64,000 nucleotides of DNA from CAVWUA01 sp963758025 (GCA_963758025.1 CAVWUA010000023.1:48796-112795); one strand, 5' to 3'. Numbered from the stretch's first letter, positions 1 to 10,420 are shown. Numbers and translations: made by a program. The notes: generated by a model from the letters alone, not told the origin.

Positions 1-1
1 G

Positions 2-823
2 TTCAGCCTCGGACGAGGCCATTACACCGAGAAGGACATTCAAGAAGCCGCGAGAGCCTTCACCGGCGGGTTCGTCCTGCAGGATCGTTACCGGGAAAGT
101 TACAACGAGCACGACAACGGTAAGAAGACCATCTTCGGGCAGACCGGCCGGTTCTATGGGGACGACGTCTCCCGGATCTTGCTGGAGCAACCGGCCTGCG
201 CCGAATTCCTCTGCACAAAACTGTATCGCCACTTCCTCAGTGAGGTGGACGAACCGTCGCCGGAGTTGATCGCGCCACTGGCGGAGGAGTTGCGGACGTC
301 GGATTACGACATCGCGGTCCCTGTGCGGACAATCCTCCGCTCCCGGCTCTTCCACGATCCGGCGATGCGGCACCAGCGGGTGAAGTCGCCGGTGGAGTTC
401 ACCGTCGGAACGATTCGGGCGCTGGAGATCCTCAAGCCGACCGTCTCGGCGGATGCGATGGCGGAGGCGTGTGGCCGGATGGGACAGAGCCTGTTCGCGC
501 CGCCGAGCGTCGCCGGCTGGGATGGCGGCCGGGAGTGGATTAACACGACGACGACCCTGGCCCGGACGAACTTCGTGCTCGCCCTGATTAACGAGACGAA
601 CGCGAACCTCGGGAAGCGGTTGGATCCTCTCGACCTGGCCGAACGCCACGGCGCATTGAGCGACCCGACCGAATTTTACACCGAGTTGCTCCTGCAAGAC
701 GCCCTCGCCCCGGACGTGCGACGATCCATCTCCGCGGCCGTCAAGAGGGCCGATGGTCCATCGTCAGCGGCGCGCGAGGCGGCGGTGCTGGTCCTGACCG
801 CGCTCGAGTATCAACTGGCGTGA
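2..823 (+). CDS. DUF1800 family protein, C-terminal part (5' truncated by window)
   Basis: The open frame runs in from the window edge, so only the last 273 residues are seen; the first ATG/TTG-like codon (179) is internal. The visible start has the DUF1800 signature region (LGRGHYTEKDIQEAARAF followed by TGG), and a later stretch (FAPPSVAGWDGG, near 490-530) is also typical of the family. DUF1800 proteins are exported proteins of unknown activity, very often encoded directly before a DUF1501 gene. Here a DUF1501 gene does follow at 2190, but a carboxylate-amine ligase gene lies between them. Family assignment is firm, function is not known. Confidence 0.85.
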   Translation, partial: FSLGRGHYTEKDIQEAARAFTGGFVLQDRYRESYNEHDNGKKTIFGQTGRFYGDDVSRILLEQPACAEFLCTKLYRHFLSEVDEPSPELIAPLAEELRTSDYDIAVPVRTILRSRLFHDPAMRHQRVKSPVEFTVGTIRALEILKPTVSADAMAEACGRMGQSLFAPPSVAGWDGGREWINTTTTLARTNFVLALINETNANLGKRLDPLDLAERHGALSDPTEFYTELLLQDALAPDVRRSISAAVKRADGPSSAAREAAVLVLTALEYQLA

Positions 824-979
824 GGCGCGTTTCCGATGGTCCGCGCTCGCACAATGACGGAAGCCCTACCTTTCGCGCGGGACTTGTGCGCCGCGAGGGA
901 ACCGACGGTACACTGGAAGGAAACGCCGGATGCCGTTTCCGGCCTCCGACATTCCAGATTCCTCCCGAGGTCGATCCGC

Positions 980-2095
980 GTGGCACCCCCCAACAACGAT
1001 TTCTCGATCGGAGTCGAGGAAGAATACCAGATCATCAATCCCTCGACCCGCGAGCTACTTCAGCGCGCCGCGGTGATCTTGCCGGAGGCACAGGACGCAC
1101 TCGGCGACGAGGTGACGAACGAGCTGTACCTTTCCCAAATCGAGATCGGCACGCCAGTCTGCCGGACCCTGAACGAGGTTCGTACGCAGTTGATCCGGCT
1201 CCGGCGCAAGGTGATCGAGGCCGCCGGGCACCACGGCGGTCGGATCGCCGCGGCGGGAACGCACCCGTTCTCCCACTGGAAAGACCAGTCGATCACGCCG
1301 AAGGAACGCTATTTCGGCATTGCCAGGAATTATCAGCAACTCGCACGCGAGCAGATCATCTTTGGTTGCCATATCCACATCGGGATTCAGGACCCCGAGG
1401 CCACGATCCAGGTCATGAACCGCTCCCGCCCCTGGCTGGCCTGCCTCGCGGCCCTGACCTGCAACTCGCCATTTTGGGTGGGCATCGATACCGGTTACGC
1501 CAGCTATCGCACGGAACTGTTCCAGCGGTTTCCGACGGTGAATATCCCGTTCGTCTTTGAATCCCGCGCGGAGTATGACCGCCTGGTCGAGAGCCTCGTC
1601 CAGACGGGAACCATCAAGGATGCGACGCGGATCTACTGGGACATCCGCCCCTCGGATCGATTCCAGACGCTGGAATATCGCGTGGCCGACGTCTGCATGC
1701 GCGTGGATGAGGCGGTCATGGTGGCCATGCTGATCCGGGCACTCGCGAAGACCTGCTATGACCAGGCGATGCGCGACGAGCCGATCGAACACGCTCGCCC
1801 CGAATTGCTTCGCGCCGCGAAATGGCGGGCCAGTCGTTTCGGGCTGGAAGGGGAATTGATCGATGTGGAATCTCGCCAGGCGATTCCCGCGCGGTTGATG
1901 ATCGAGCGGTTCCTGGCGTTTCTCCGGTCCACGCTCGAAGACCTCGGCGAATGGGACGAGATCGCCCCGATGGTCCGCGACCTGGTCGATCGCGGCACGG
2001 GATCGGCCCGGCAACGCTGGACCTACGCCCACTCGGGACGCTTCGAGGATGTCGTGGACATGATCGTCGCCGAGACGGAAAAGGGAATCGTCTGA
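980..2095 (+). CDS. YbdK-type carboxylate-amine ligase (glutamate-cysteine ligase family 2)
   Basis: The 371-residue product belongs to the GCS2 family: IGVEEEY near residues 10-16, the AAGTHPFSHW segment, CHIHIG at 130-135 and RTLEYR-like QTLEYRVADVC further on. Members ligate a carboxylate to an amine with ATP; E. coli YbdK has weak glutamate-cysteine ligase activity, and the physiological substrate here is unknown. I chose GTG 980 because the family's first strand (NDFSIGVEEEY) follows at once, a GAGG lies 9 bases upstream, and length matches the usual 370. An in-frame extension back to 836 adds residues without family similarity. The gene follows the DUF1800 stop by 156 bases and precedes a DUF1501 gene. 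Confidence 0.9.
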   Translation: MAPPNNDFSIGVEEEYQIINPSTRELLQRAAVILPEAQDALGDEVTNELYLSQIEIGTPVCRTLNEVRTQLIRLRRKVIEAAGHHGGRIAAAGTHPFSHWKDQSITPKERYFGIARNYQQLAREQIIFGCHIHIGIQDPEATIQVMNRSRPWLACLAALTCNSPFWVGIDTGYASYRTELFQRFPTVNIPFVFESRAEYDRLVESLVQTGTIKDATRIYWDIRPSDRFQTLEYRVADVCMRVDEAVMVAMLIRALAKTCYDQAMRDEPIEHARPELLRAAKWRASRFGLEGELIDVESRQAIPARLMIERFLAFLRSTLEDLGEWDEIAPMVRDLVDRGTGSARQRWTYAHSGRFEDVVDMIVAETEKGIV

Positions 2096-2189
2096 TCCGA
2101 GCACGATTCTCAAGTTTTACACAAAGACAAATCGACGCGCTAACGCAACATGGTCGAATGTTTTTTCCAGTAAACAGGGGGGGCGATCC

Positions 2190-3443
2190 ATGTCTCGATT
2201 CCACCGCCGCGACTTCTTGAAGACGTCCCTGACCGCCAGCACGCTGGTGACGATGGGCTCGGCGACGATCCCGACCTTTCTGGCACGCTCGGCGCAGGCG
2301 GCCAGGGAGTCTGGCGCCGACGACCGCATCCTCGTCGTGGTTCAGCTTCTCGGCGGGAACGACGGGCTGAACACGGTTGTTCCGCATGGAATCGACGGCT
2401 ATGCCAGGTCGCGCCGCGCCCTCCGGCTGCCTGCGGGACAGATTCACAAGATCACGGACGAGATTGGCCTGCATCCTCGCATGGGGAAATTGGCTGAGCT
2501 TCTTCAGGAGGGGCGTCTGGCCATCCTGCAAGGGGTGGGCTATCCCAACCCGGACCGCTCCCATTTCCGCTCGATGGAAATCTGGGAGACGGCCCGGACC
2601 GAGCAAGGGGCCCTGGAGACCGGCTGGCTCGGTCGCGTCCTCGATGAACATCCCGTCGGGCCGGGAGGCGACCTGCCGGCACTGAACATCGGCACGAGGG
2701 CGCTGCCCATCGCCTTCCGGTCGAAGCGGACCGAGGTGCCCTCGCTCGATAGCCTCGAACAGTACCGGCTCCGGCTCGCCGGTGACGACGCCCGCAAACG
2801 TGCTGAGCGCGAAGGGCTCGACAACGTCGCCCGCGTCGACCGGGGGGACGATCCGCTTCTAGGGTTCCTCCGTCGGAGCACGCTCGCGGCCTATGATTCC
2901 AGCAAGCGACTGGACCAGCTCTCGGCGGGGTCCGAAGACGCATCGAAGTACCCCAACTATGGACTCGCCCGGCGGCTGGAGCTGATCGCCCGGATCATCA
3001 AGGCTGGATTCGGCACGAAGATCTACTACACGTCGCTCGACGGATTCGACACGCACGCCAATCAGTTTGGCTCGCACGCCGCCTTGCTGAACGAACTGGC
3101 CGACTCGCTCGCCGCGTTCCATGCCGACCTGGCCGAAGCCGGCCAGGCCGATCGCGTGGCGCTGTTGGCCTTCAGCGAGTTCGGTCGTCGCGTGGCGGAG
3201 AACGCCTCCGGCGGGACCGACCACGGCGCCGCCGCTCCGGTGTTCGTTGTCGGGCCGGTCGCGCAGGCTGGGCTGATCGGTGCCCATCCCAGCCTGGAGG
3301 ATCTCGACGACGGCGACCTGAAGTACCACACGGACTTCCGCCGGATCTACGCGGCGCTTCTGGAGTCGTGGCTTGGTCTTCCCGCCGCGCCCATCATTGG
3401 CGAAGGGTTCCTCCCTCTGGAACTCTTCCCCGGAACGGTGTGA
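2190..3443 (+). CDS. DUF1501 family exported protein
   Basis: The 417-residue protein starts with a Tat-type signal (RRDFLKTSLTAS at residues 6-17) and continues with the DUF1501 hallmark VVVQLLGGNDGLNT. Later typical blocks are DGFDTHANQ and ALLAFSEFGRRV. DUF1501 proteins resemble the alkaline phosphatase/sulfatase fold but have no established activity; they are exported across the inner membrane. ATG 2190 is preceded by a strong purine run (AGGGGGGG). DUF1501 genes usually sit next to DUF1800 or DUF1553 genes; the DUF1800 partner is upstream at 2-823. A terminator-like hairpin follows. Confidence 0.92.
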   Translation: MSRFHRRDFLKTSLTASTLVTMGSATIPTFLARSAQAARESGADDRILVVVQLLGGNDGLNTVVPHGIDGYARSRRALRLPAGQIHKITDEIGLHPRMGKLAELLQEGRLAILQGVGYPNPDRSHFRSMEIWETARTEQGALETGWLGRVLDEHPVGPGGDLPALNIGTRALPIAFRSKRTEVPSLDSLEQYRLRLAGDDARKRAEREGLDNVARVDRGDDPLLGFLRRSTLAAYDSSKRLDQLSAGSEDASKYPNYGLARRLELIARIIKAGFGTKIYYTSLDGFDTHANQFGSHAALLNELADSLAAFHADLAEAGQADRVALLAFSEFGRRVAENASGGTDHGAAAPVFVVGPVAQAGLIGAHPSLEDLDDGDLKYHTDFRRIYAALLESWLGLPAAPIIGEGFLPLELFPGTV

Positions 3444-3481
3444 ACAACGACCGGTGATCACCTCGATTCACGCCAGGAAAC

Positions 3482-3550
3482 ACGCATTCCGGGGAGGAAA
3501 GTCCCGCCTTCCGGAACGCGGGACAGGAATGCGCGATTTTGTTTCCAGCC
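3482..3550 (+). terminator. Probable terminator after the DUF1501 gene
   Basis: A two-part hairpin lies 40 bases after the stop codon. The outer arms CGCATTCC (3483-3490) and GGAATGCG (3526-3533) pair perfectly, and inside them GTCCCGC (3501-3507) pairs with GCGGGAC (3518-3524). The T-rich ATTTTGTTT follows. The large asymmetric internal loop makes it less than ideal as an intrinsic terminator. Confidence 0.55.
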
Positions 3551-3779
3551 GCAAATCGTGAGTGGCTCGGACCTTCCGCCAAGGGGCTTCCATCCGGCCC
3601 TGGAATTGCATTCCAGGTGTCTCCAGGTCGGATCGGGTGCCGACCCTAAGAATCGGCCGACGCCAAGGGGAAATGACCAGGGAGGGTCTCGAACAGACGG
3701 GCCATGCGGCCGTAGAATGGAAGATGTCCCCCTTTGCACAAGCCCCTTGAGGATCGATCCGTCTGCCGGAGCCCCTCCC
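3551..3779. other. Intergenic remainder upstream of the YXWXPG gene
   Basis: Together with the hairpin before it, this makes a 336-base gap between genes. The frame of the next gene stays open back to 3558, but that part has no signal peptide or family similarity. I see no convincing promoter boxes or RNA. Confidence 0.4.
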
Positions 3780-6342
3780 ATGAATGACCCACGATTGCGG
3801 TGGTTCCCCGGTCTGCTCCTGGCGGTGGCGGTCGCGCCATCGGCCGCTCTGGCTGTGGACCCGAATGTGAATGGTAGGGCAGGGGACCTGAGCCTGTTCC
3901 TGCCTGGTGTCGACGAAGATCGACAGGTCCGGCCCGTTGCGGAAGGCCCCTTGCACGAGGCATTCCTCTCGCCGACGCGGGACCTCGCGCCGGATCACGT
4001 GGCGAAGTCTCCTCCGCCCCCGATCGTTGAACGGCCGGGCGTCGATGCCCCCGGCCCCCGCGCTCAGTGGATCGAAGGCTACTGGGAGTGGGACCCCAAT
4101 CGCGATGACTTTACCTGGGTCACCGGAACCTGGCGCAACCCGCCTCCCGGCCGGTTCTGGGTGAATGGCTACTGGAAACGTGACGCGGACGGATGGTATC
4201 GCGTTCCCGGTTTCTGGAGCGACCGCCGCACCGAGCGGATCGACTACCGCGCGGAGGGACCTCCCGCCGATCGGCCCGAGGAAGAAGTCGGAGAGGCGCC
4301 TGGTCCGGATTATTTCTACGTGCCCGGTCATTATGAACCGGATGGCGAGGGCGTCGTCTGGAAGAAGGGCTTCTGGTCCAAGGCCCAGCCGGGATGGGCG
4401 TGGGTTCCCGCTCAGTGGGTCCATCAGGCCGAAGGATGGAACTTCCAGGAGGGGTACTGGGATCGCACCTTGGAAGACCGAGGCATTCTCTTCTCACCCG
4501 CCGTCCCCGTCGCCGGGACAGAGGACGACGTCCTGACCTACCAGCCCCTCGCGCAGATCTCATCCGCGAGCTACGGACGCCTTTACGGCGCCTTCGGCCG
4601 CCCCACGTACTACTACGACGGCTATCCCGGCTGCTATTACGACCCCTACGGCCGCTACTACGGCTACGGCCAGTATGGCACGATCGGACTCTACACTGGT
4701 TACTTCGACTATCCGTTCGGTGGTCTCTACGGCTATCCATACCTTGCGTCGAACCCCTACGGATACGGTTACGGAGTCGGTGGATACGGTTACGGCGCCG
4801 GGTTGGGCTACGGCTATCCGGGCTACGGTTTTGGCGGGTTCGGCTCGATCGGCCTGATCGCGAGTCTGCTCGGTAGTTATGGGTACTTCGGGACCCCCTA
4901 CTACGCGAATCCCTACGCCGGGCTCCCGTATTACGCGTCGTCCGCCTACGGATATCCCTTCGGATATGGGCTCGGCTACACGGGGTTCGGTTCCTACGGA
5001 TTCGGCTCTCCGTTCTTCGGATACGCGGGGATTCCGTTCTTCGGGGGATTCAACCGATTCCAGCACCACAACAATCACCATTTCAACAATCACCCCTATT
5101 ATCCAGGAGGAGGTTCCCACCACGGTTGGCCAGGGCAGGGGACCGGAACGGCGATTCCGTCGAATCTCGCTGGATCGTTCCGAGGCGGAACGCGCTTGAC
5201 GCCCCGAACGACACCCGGGATCGGCAGCACTCTGGGTAATCGCTCGGTTCTCGGCTTCCTCCAGGGTTCCGGAAACCCACGGACGAACCTCGCCACGATC
5301 AGTCCGAGACACCGAGGTAACACGCCCCCGCTGGCGAGCGTGCCGTTTGCCAACCCCTTGAACCACCAGATCCGGACCGCCTTGGGCTCTGGGCCGATCG
5401 GCGCGACGGGGACTCCCGGATTCAACGCCGGGCACGTCGCTCAGACGCGCCACGTCGCCGCGCGGCCGGCGTTTCATCAGACGGGGACGAATGCCGCCGT
5501 GAATCCGTCGCTCTATTCCAGAACGCCGGCATCGGAACCACCCCGTCGATTCACCGCCCCCAGACGACGTCTCCCGCACTGGGATCGACACCGGCTTTCC
5601 GTCACAACCAATCGATCCAGCCTGGTCTGAGAACGACCTCGCCCGCGCTGGGATCGACACCGGCTTTCCGTCACAACCAATCGATCCAGCCCGGCCTGGG
5701 AACGACGCCCGGCTTGAGTCGGTCTCGAACAACGCAGGGGATGCAATCTCCGGCGTTCTCCGCGACGCCAAGGACCCTGACCTCGCCCGCCAATCACAAC
5801 CTGGCCAGCCCGGCGCTGAGGCACCCCGGCCTCTCCCTCGGCTCTCAACCGGCAGTCACTCCGCGCACGGCGACGGGTCTGACACCGGGGCTGGGACAGG
5901 GACAATGGAGTTCCCCTGGGGTTCGCGGGATGCAACCGGGCGCTATGGAGCGCTGCGATCGTCGCCGAGTTTGGGAAATCTTCCACGTTCGTCGATCTCC
6001 GGAATCTCCCCGAGTTATAGCCCCTCCCTGGGAGCAGGGAGATCTTTCTCTCCGGCCCCGCACGTCTCGGGGTTTGGTGGAGGTGCCGCCTTGCCGCACG
6101 CCGGAGGTATCGGTGGCGGGTTCTCGGGAATGCCACGCGGTGGGGCTTCGGGCCTCGGTCTGTCTCCCTCGATGGGCGGCGGATTCGGCGCCGGCCACAT
6201 TGGCGGGATGGGTGGCGGACATGTCGGCGGATTCGGTGGTGCTCCTGCGGGCGGATTCAGTGGCGGACATGTCGGCGGATTCGGTGGCGGCATGGGCCAT
6301 GTCGGCGGAATGGGGGGCCATGCGGGCGGAGGACATCGTTGA
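3780..6342 (+). CDS. YXWXPG-repeat, Tyr/Gly-rich exported protein, twice frameshifted
   Basis: Starting at ATG 3780 there is a Sec signal (LLLAVAVAPSAALA), then several W/Y repeats of the YXWXPG type (WIEGYWEWD, FWVNGYWKRD, YFYVPGHYEPD, WAWVPAQWV), then a long Gly/Tyr-rich tract and an Asn/His patch. The first frame stops at 5630. The protein continues in the next frame from about 5510-5530 (NAGIGTTPS..., 5522 onward), and in a third frame from about 5935-5965 to the stop at 6342, ending in a Gly/His tail (GGMGHVGGMGGH). Both shifts look like single-base indels, by sequence error or decay. A 69-base tandem repeat lies just after the first shift. The role is unknown; composition suggests a cell-surface or periplasmic structural protein. 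Confidence 0.75.
5564..5701 (+). repeat. Two-copy 69-bp in-frame tandem repeat
   Basis: Unit 1 (5564-5632) and unit 2 (5633-5701) share a central block that is identical from CTGGGATCG through GATCCAGCC. Read in the restored frame each unit encodes 23 residues, including ALGSTPAFRHNQS and IQPGL. A degenerate third start (ACGACGCCCGGC) follows. The period is a multiple of three, so the repeat keeps frame inside the YXWXPG protein. Confidence 0.85.
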
Positions 6343-6529
6343 GAGCCAGAGCCTCTCGGAAACCACGCCGCGGCGGAATTGCGGTAACGGTTAGAGGATC
6401 AGGTTGATCGTTGGTATCATGGCGAACGTCCCCGGAACCTCCCCACCCACGTCACCGTGGGCGGAGAGATCGGGGGCGTTTGCTATTTGCTATTTTCCCA
6501 GAGTCTTCATCCCAAGGAGCACGACGTTA

Positions 6530-8539
6530 ATGCCCAGGAACCGGCGATTGTGCGCTCTGTGCCTCTGCCTGACATTGACGGGCTTCGCCACGATGGCCCT
6601 CGGTGACGACCCCCAAACGGATCGCCCGTATCTTCTGGAACGGGTGGATGACGCGGCCGTCGTGCAGGTCTATGCCGACGGATTCGCCGAGCTTCCGTTG
6701 CGTCAAAAGATCCTGATATGGCACCTCTATCAAGCGGCCATCGCGGGACGAGACATCTACTACGATCAGCGATACGATCACAGCCTGGAAATGCGTCAGG
6801 TGCTCGAATCCATCCTCACGCATGCCGATGGAATCGAACCGGAGACGTTGAATGAGATCCAGCGTTACACCAAGCTGTTCTGGTTGAATTCCGGCCCGTA
6901 CAACCACATCACATCGCGTAAATTTGTTCTAAAATGCTCTCCCGGTGATTTTCTCAAAGCAATCAAGGCCGCGAGAAGCCACGGAGCGGTCTTCCCTCAT
7001 CCCGATCCCGAGGAGACCGCGGAGGAGATGGTGGATCGCCTCCGACCGATGTTCTTCGATCCGCACTTCGAGCCGATCGTCACGAACAAGAGTCCCGGCC
7101 CAGGCAAGGATATCCTCGCTTCAAGTGCGAACAACCTGTACGCCAACGTCGAGATGAAGGACCTGCAGGGGTTCAAGGAGCAGTATCCGCTGAACTCTCG
7201 ACTCGTGAAGCGCGGCGGAACCTTGATCGAGGAACCGTACACGATCGCCGGAAAGTATGCCGAACCGATTGCTCGCATCGTCTCCCATCTGGACGCGGCC
7301 GCCTCAGTCGCCCCCGAACCGACAAGCCGTGCGTTGAAGTCCTTGATCCGATTCTACCAGACGGGACAGACGGAGGATCGACGTGCCTACGATATCGCCT
7401 GGGTTGAGGACAAGGATGCGCCTGTAGATACGATCAACGGGTTCATCGAAGTCTACATGGATCCACGAGGCATCAAGGGCTCCTGGGAGGCGGCCGTCTT
7501 TTACGTGAACAAGGAGAAGACCGAGGCCATCAAGAAGCTCGCGGCCGAGGCCCAGTGGTTCGAGGACCACATGCCCTGGGACGAAAAATTCCGGAAGCCG
7601 AACGTGAAGGGGATCACGGCGAACGCGATCGAGGTGGTGATTGAGACCGGCGATTGCGGCCCCGTGACCCCGATCGGAATCAACCTGCCCAACGACCAGC
7701 AGATCCGCGAACAGCACGGGAGCAAGTCGGTCTCACTCTCGAACATCATCGAAGCCTATGACAAATCCTCACCGGAATCCTTCCGCGAGGAGTTCTCATG
7801 GACCCCCGAAGAAGCCGAACGGGCGAAGACATGGGGAACGCTCGGCCAAGAGCTTCTGGTGAACATGCACGAGGTCATCGGGCACGCCTCCGGGCGTCTC
7901 TCAGAATCATTCCAGGGACAGCCTCATGAGGCGATCAAGGAATATTATTCCGCGCTTGAGGAAGGGCGAGCCGATCTGGTCGCCCTGTATTACATCACGG
8001 ACCCCAAGCTGGCGGAGCTAAGGCTTGTTCCGAAAGAGGACCAGGATACGATTGCTCGGACGGTCTATGAAAACTACACGCGTAACGTCCTGGTCCAGCT
8101 TCGCCGCATCCAGGAGGGTTCGCAGATCGAAGAAGATCACATGCGGAACCGACAGATGGTCATTCGCTGGTTGATGGATCATTCCGATGCGATCGAGATC
8201 CGGCACAGGGAGGGGAAAACCTACTACGTCATGAAGGATGTTAACGCCTTTCATGAGGGTGTCGGACGATTGCTGGCGGAAGTTCAGCGCATCAAATCCG
8301 AGGGCGACTATGACGCCGCGAAGAACCTGTTCGAGCAATATGGCATCCACTTTGACCCGGTGCTGCGCGATGAGGTTCTCGCACGCGTCAACAAGCTCGA
8401 CCTGCCCTCGTACACCGGCTTCGTCATGCCCCGCCTTGAACCAGTTCACGGGTCGGATGGAACGATTCAGGATGTGACGATCTCGTATCCTCAGAACCTA
8501 ACGTCACAAATGCTGAACTTCTCCGGGTACGCTCGTTGA
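6530..8539 (+). CDS. Exported M49 (dipeptidyl-peptidase III-like) metallopeptidase
   Basis: The 669-residue product has a Sec signal (LCALCLCLTLTGFATMALG). The zinc site of the M49 family is present: HEVIGH at residues 447-452, matching HEXXGH, and the downstream EEGRAD at 477-482 that supplies the third ligand. M49 enzymes remove dipeptides from peptide N-termini; bacterial homologues of this length are often exported and are sometimes mislabelled dihydrofolate reductase. ATG 6530 has AAGGAG 10 bases upstream, while the open frame further back lacks a signal peptide. The gene stands alone, convergent with the glycosyltransferase gene that follows. Confidence 0.85.
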   Translation: MPRNRRLCALCLCLTLTGFATMALGDDPQTDRPYLLERVDDAAVVQVYADGFAELPLRQKILIWHLYQAAIAGRDIYYDQRYDHSLEMRQVLESILTHADGIEPETLNEIQRYTKLFWLNSGPYNHITSRKFVLKCSPGDFLKAIKAARSHGAVFPHPDPEETAEEMVDRLRPMFFDPHFEPIVTNKSPGPGKDILASSANNLYANVEMKDLQGFKEQYPLNSRLVKRGGTLIEEPYTIAGKYAEPIARIVSHLDAAASVAPEPTSRALKSLIRFYQTGQTEDRRAYDIAWVEDKDAPVDTINGFIEVYMDPRGIKGSWEAAVFYVNKEKTEAIKKLAAEAQWFEDHMPWDEKFRKPNVKGITANAIEVVIETGDCGPVTPIGINLPNDQQIREQHGSKSVSLSNIIEAYDKSSPESFREEFSWTPEEAERAKTWGTLGQELLVNMHEVIGHASGRLSESFQGQPHEAIKEYYSALEEGRADLVALYYITDPKLAELRLVPKEDQDTIARTVYENYTRNVLVQLRRIQEGSQIEEDHMRNRQMVIRWLMDHSDAIEIRHREGKTYYVMKDVNAFHEGVGRLLAEVQRIKSEGDYDAAKNLFEQYGIHFDPVLRDEVLARVNKLDLPSYTGFVMPRLEPVHGSDGTIQDVTISYPQNLTSQMLNFSGYAR

Positions 8540-8580
8540 GCGTTCCTCCGAAATCAACGCAAGCCGTTATGCCGGTCCCT

Positions 8581-8636
8581 GTTCATCCCTCGCTCAACGT
8601 AGAGTGACGAGTTCATCGCATGGACGAGGGATGAAC
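8581..8636. repeat. 12-bp inverted repeat between convergent genes
   Basis: GTTCATCCCTCG (8581-8592) and CGAGGGATGAAC (8625-8636) are perfect reverse complements separated by 32 bases. They lie between the peptidase stop (8539) and inside the last codons of the convergent glycosyltransferase gene. No T-run follows, so this may be a weak bidirectional terminator or chance. Confidence 0.4.
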
Positions 8637-10210
8637 TCGAAAATCGTGTACGATTCCCATCGAGGCGATGAGCGGTTCAGGCTCATATTGACGGAGATCG
8701 TTTTTTTCGACCGGAGCAGGAATCGCTTCCGCATGCTCTGAAGCCAGGTTTGCAGAGCGATCCGGTCCACGTGCTCTGGGTCGGAGAGTACGCAACGGAG
8801 CGGTCGATCCGGGGAAACTTCGTCCCAGTGAGGCCCCGCCGACCGCCGACGTTGCGGCGAATAGATCTTCTGGTTGCAAAGATAGACGGGTATGCTTAGG
8901 TGGATAGAATTCCACTCTCCAACGCTTAGATCCCAGCGCAGGCAAGCCACCTCGGCGTCTCGGCAGAGAGAAGGCCAGAACGCCTGGGCAAACTGTCGAG
9001 CCCGTAGGGCATGCTCCGACCGGTAAGGATGCAGCGACTCACCAACCTGGGGGACGATTCCCACGACCACCAGTCCGAACAGGCCAAGCCGCAGAATTCG
9101 AAGCCGCCGACCATGGCCGGGGACCCAGTTCAAGACGCACGATGCCCCCACGCCCGTCAGCAGACAGATGCTCGGAGCCAGATATTGCATGAACCTCGCG
9201 GCGCCGCCATAGGGATAACGATGCAGAGCCGCGGCGACCAGAGCCAGACTGAAGGGGGACATAAGAATGAAAACAGGTACAAAATGCTTCTGGCGAACCA
9301 GAACGAGAATCCCTAGACAGAACAGCAGCAGTGTCAGGGCGCTCGCTCCCTGTGCGCCACCGCATGGATACGCCATTAGATGACCCGCATGAATCGTCAA
9401 GAGCCATCGTCCGAGCGCGGCGACTGAATTGAGCGGTGGGAAGGCCTGATTCCAGTCTGCCTGCATCACCGACAAGGTGGCATCCGATTGCGCCTCCGTA
9501 AAAACCACGTACAGGACGCCAAATGTGCCGACCATCGCGATGAGATAACAGCACCATGCTCCGATGACTCGCAATCTCCCCGTCTGCCATACAGGACAGG
9601 CCAGAGCGAGCCCGATCCCTCCTGCGACGAACACTGCGGGATGAGACAGAGCCAACGCGATGGGAGTGAAGCCAACCAGCCCCCAGAGCCAGCCCGAGCG
9701 ATCCGGGCGTCTCCACCACTCCACCGCCAGAACGATCAGCAGCAGCGACGTCAGGAGATCCGACGCGTACGGTTTCACATCCGCAGCATGTCGGATCGGG
9801 TGATATGACACAGCGAAGATCGCCACGGTCAAAACCAAAGTGACTCCGCTCGTCAAACGCTTCGCGAGATGCATGAAAAGGAACAGGCTCGCGACGCTAC
9901 AAAGCAGAGGGAACAGCCGGAGCGTCCATTCGGAGAACCCGAGGAGCTTCGTGACGGCCAGCTCGATCCAAAGAAAGAGCAGGGGACAGACCTGCCCATA
10001 ATCCAGCGGTCGGAGGAGGTCGAAATAGCCGCGACGGAGAAAATTGGTGGCGACGAAGGACTCATCCCACCAGAGCGGAAAATTCATCCCATATCGAGCG
10101 AGACGAAGTCCGACTCCAACGATGACACAAAACCAGGTAAGCTGCGATACGGTTCGGGACGTGAGACGTGGCGTCCGGTCATCCGGCATGTCAAAGGATG
10201 GACGTTCCAT
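8594..10210 (-). CDS. GT-C family membrane glycosyltransferase (ArnT/GT39/GT83-like)
   Basis: The 538-residue protein is mostly hydrophobic, with about ten or more membrane segments. After the first segment comes LWWDESF, with the D49-E50 acidic pair expected in the first periplasmic loop of GT-C enzymes. These use polyprenyl-phosphate sugars to glycosylate lipid A, proteins or lipids on the outer face of the inner membrane; the acceptor here is unknown. The start is uncertain: ATG 10210 has GGTAGG upstream; the frame remains open to 10369. Homology should be strong to the planctomycete 'glycosyltransferase family 39' group. Confidence 0.78.
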   Translation of the reverse strand: MERPSFDMPDDRTPRLTSRTVSQLTWFCVIVGVGLRLARYGMNFPLWWDESFVATNFLRRGYFDLLRPLDYGQVCPLLFLWIELAVTKLLGFSEWTLRLFPLLCSVASLFLFMHLAKRLTSGVTLVLTVAIFAVSYHPIRHAADVKPYASDLLTSLLLIVLAVEWWRRPDRSGWLWGLVGFTPIALALSHPAVFVAGGIGLALACPVWQTGRLRVIGAWCCYLIAMVGTFGVLYVVFTEAQSDATLSVMQADWNQAFPPLNSVAALGRWLLTIHAGHLMAYPCGGAQGASALTLLLFCLGILVLVRQKHFVPVFILMSPFSLALVAAALHRYPYGGAARFMQYLAPSICLLTGVGASCVLNWVPGHGRRLRILRLGLFGLVVVGIVPQVGESLHPYRSEHALRARQFAQAFWPSLCRDAEVACLRWDLSVGEWNSIHLSIPVYLCNQKIYSPQRRRSAGPHWDEVSPDRPLRCVLSDPEHVDRIALQTWLQSMRKRFLLRSKKTISVNMSLNRSSPRWESYTIFEFIPRPCDELVTLR

Positions 10211-10420
10211 GTCGCGACCTACCGTCGAGGTCATCCGTGCATCCGCAATTTCGATGGCGAGACGAGGAGGAATGGTAGCCGGAGACGGCGAGGCCGACAA
10301 GCTCACTTCGATGGATGCGATTCCCGTCATCAACGTGGATTGAGGTGCTGTCCCGTGTGTTCGGCACACGAAACCCGGGTTCCTGGTGCTCCGGCCTTTG
10401 GAGATCGAGAGAGTCGAGTC

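Noticed and set aside
4560..5771. Long minus-strand open frame (about 400 residues) antisense to the YXWXPG gene
   Set aside because: It has no family similarity, is Arg/Val-rich from reversed GC-rich codons and crosses the frameshift and the tandem repeat; a shadow of the real gene.
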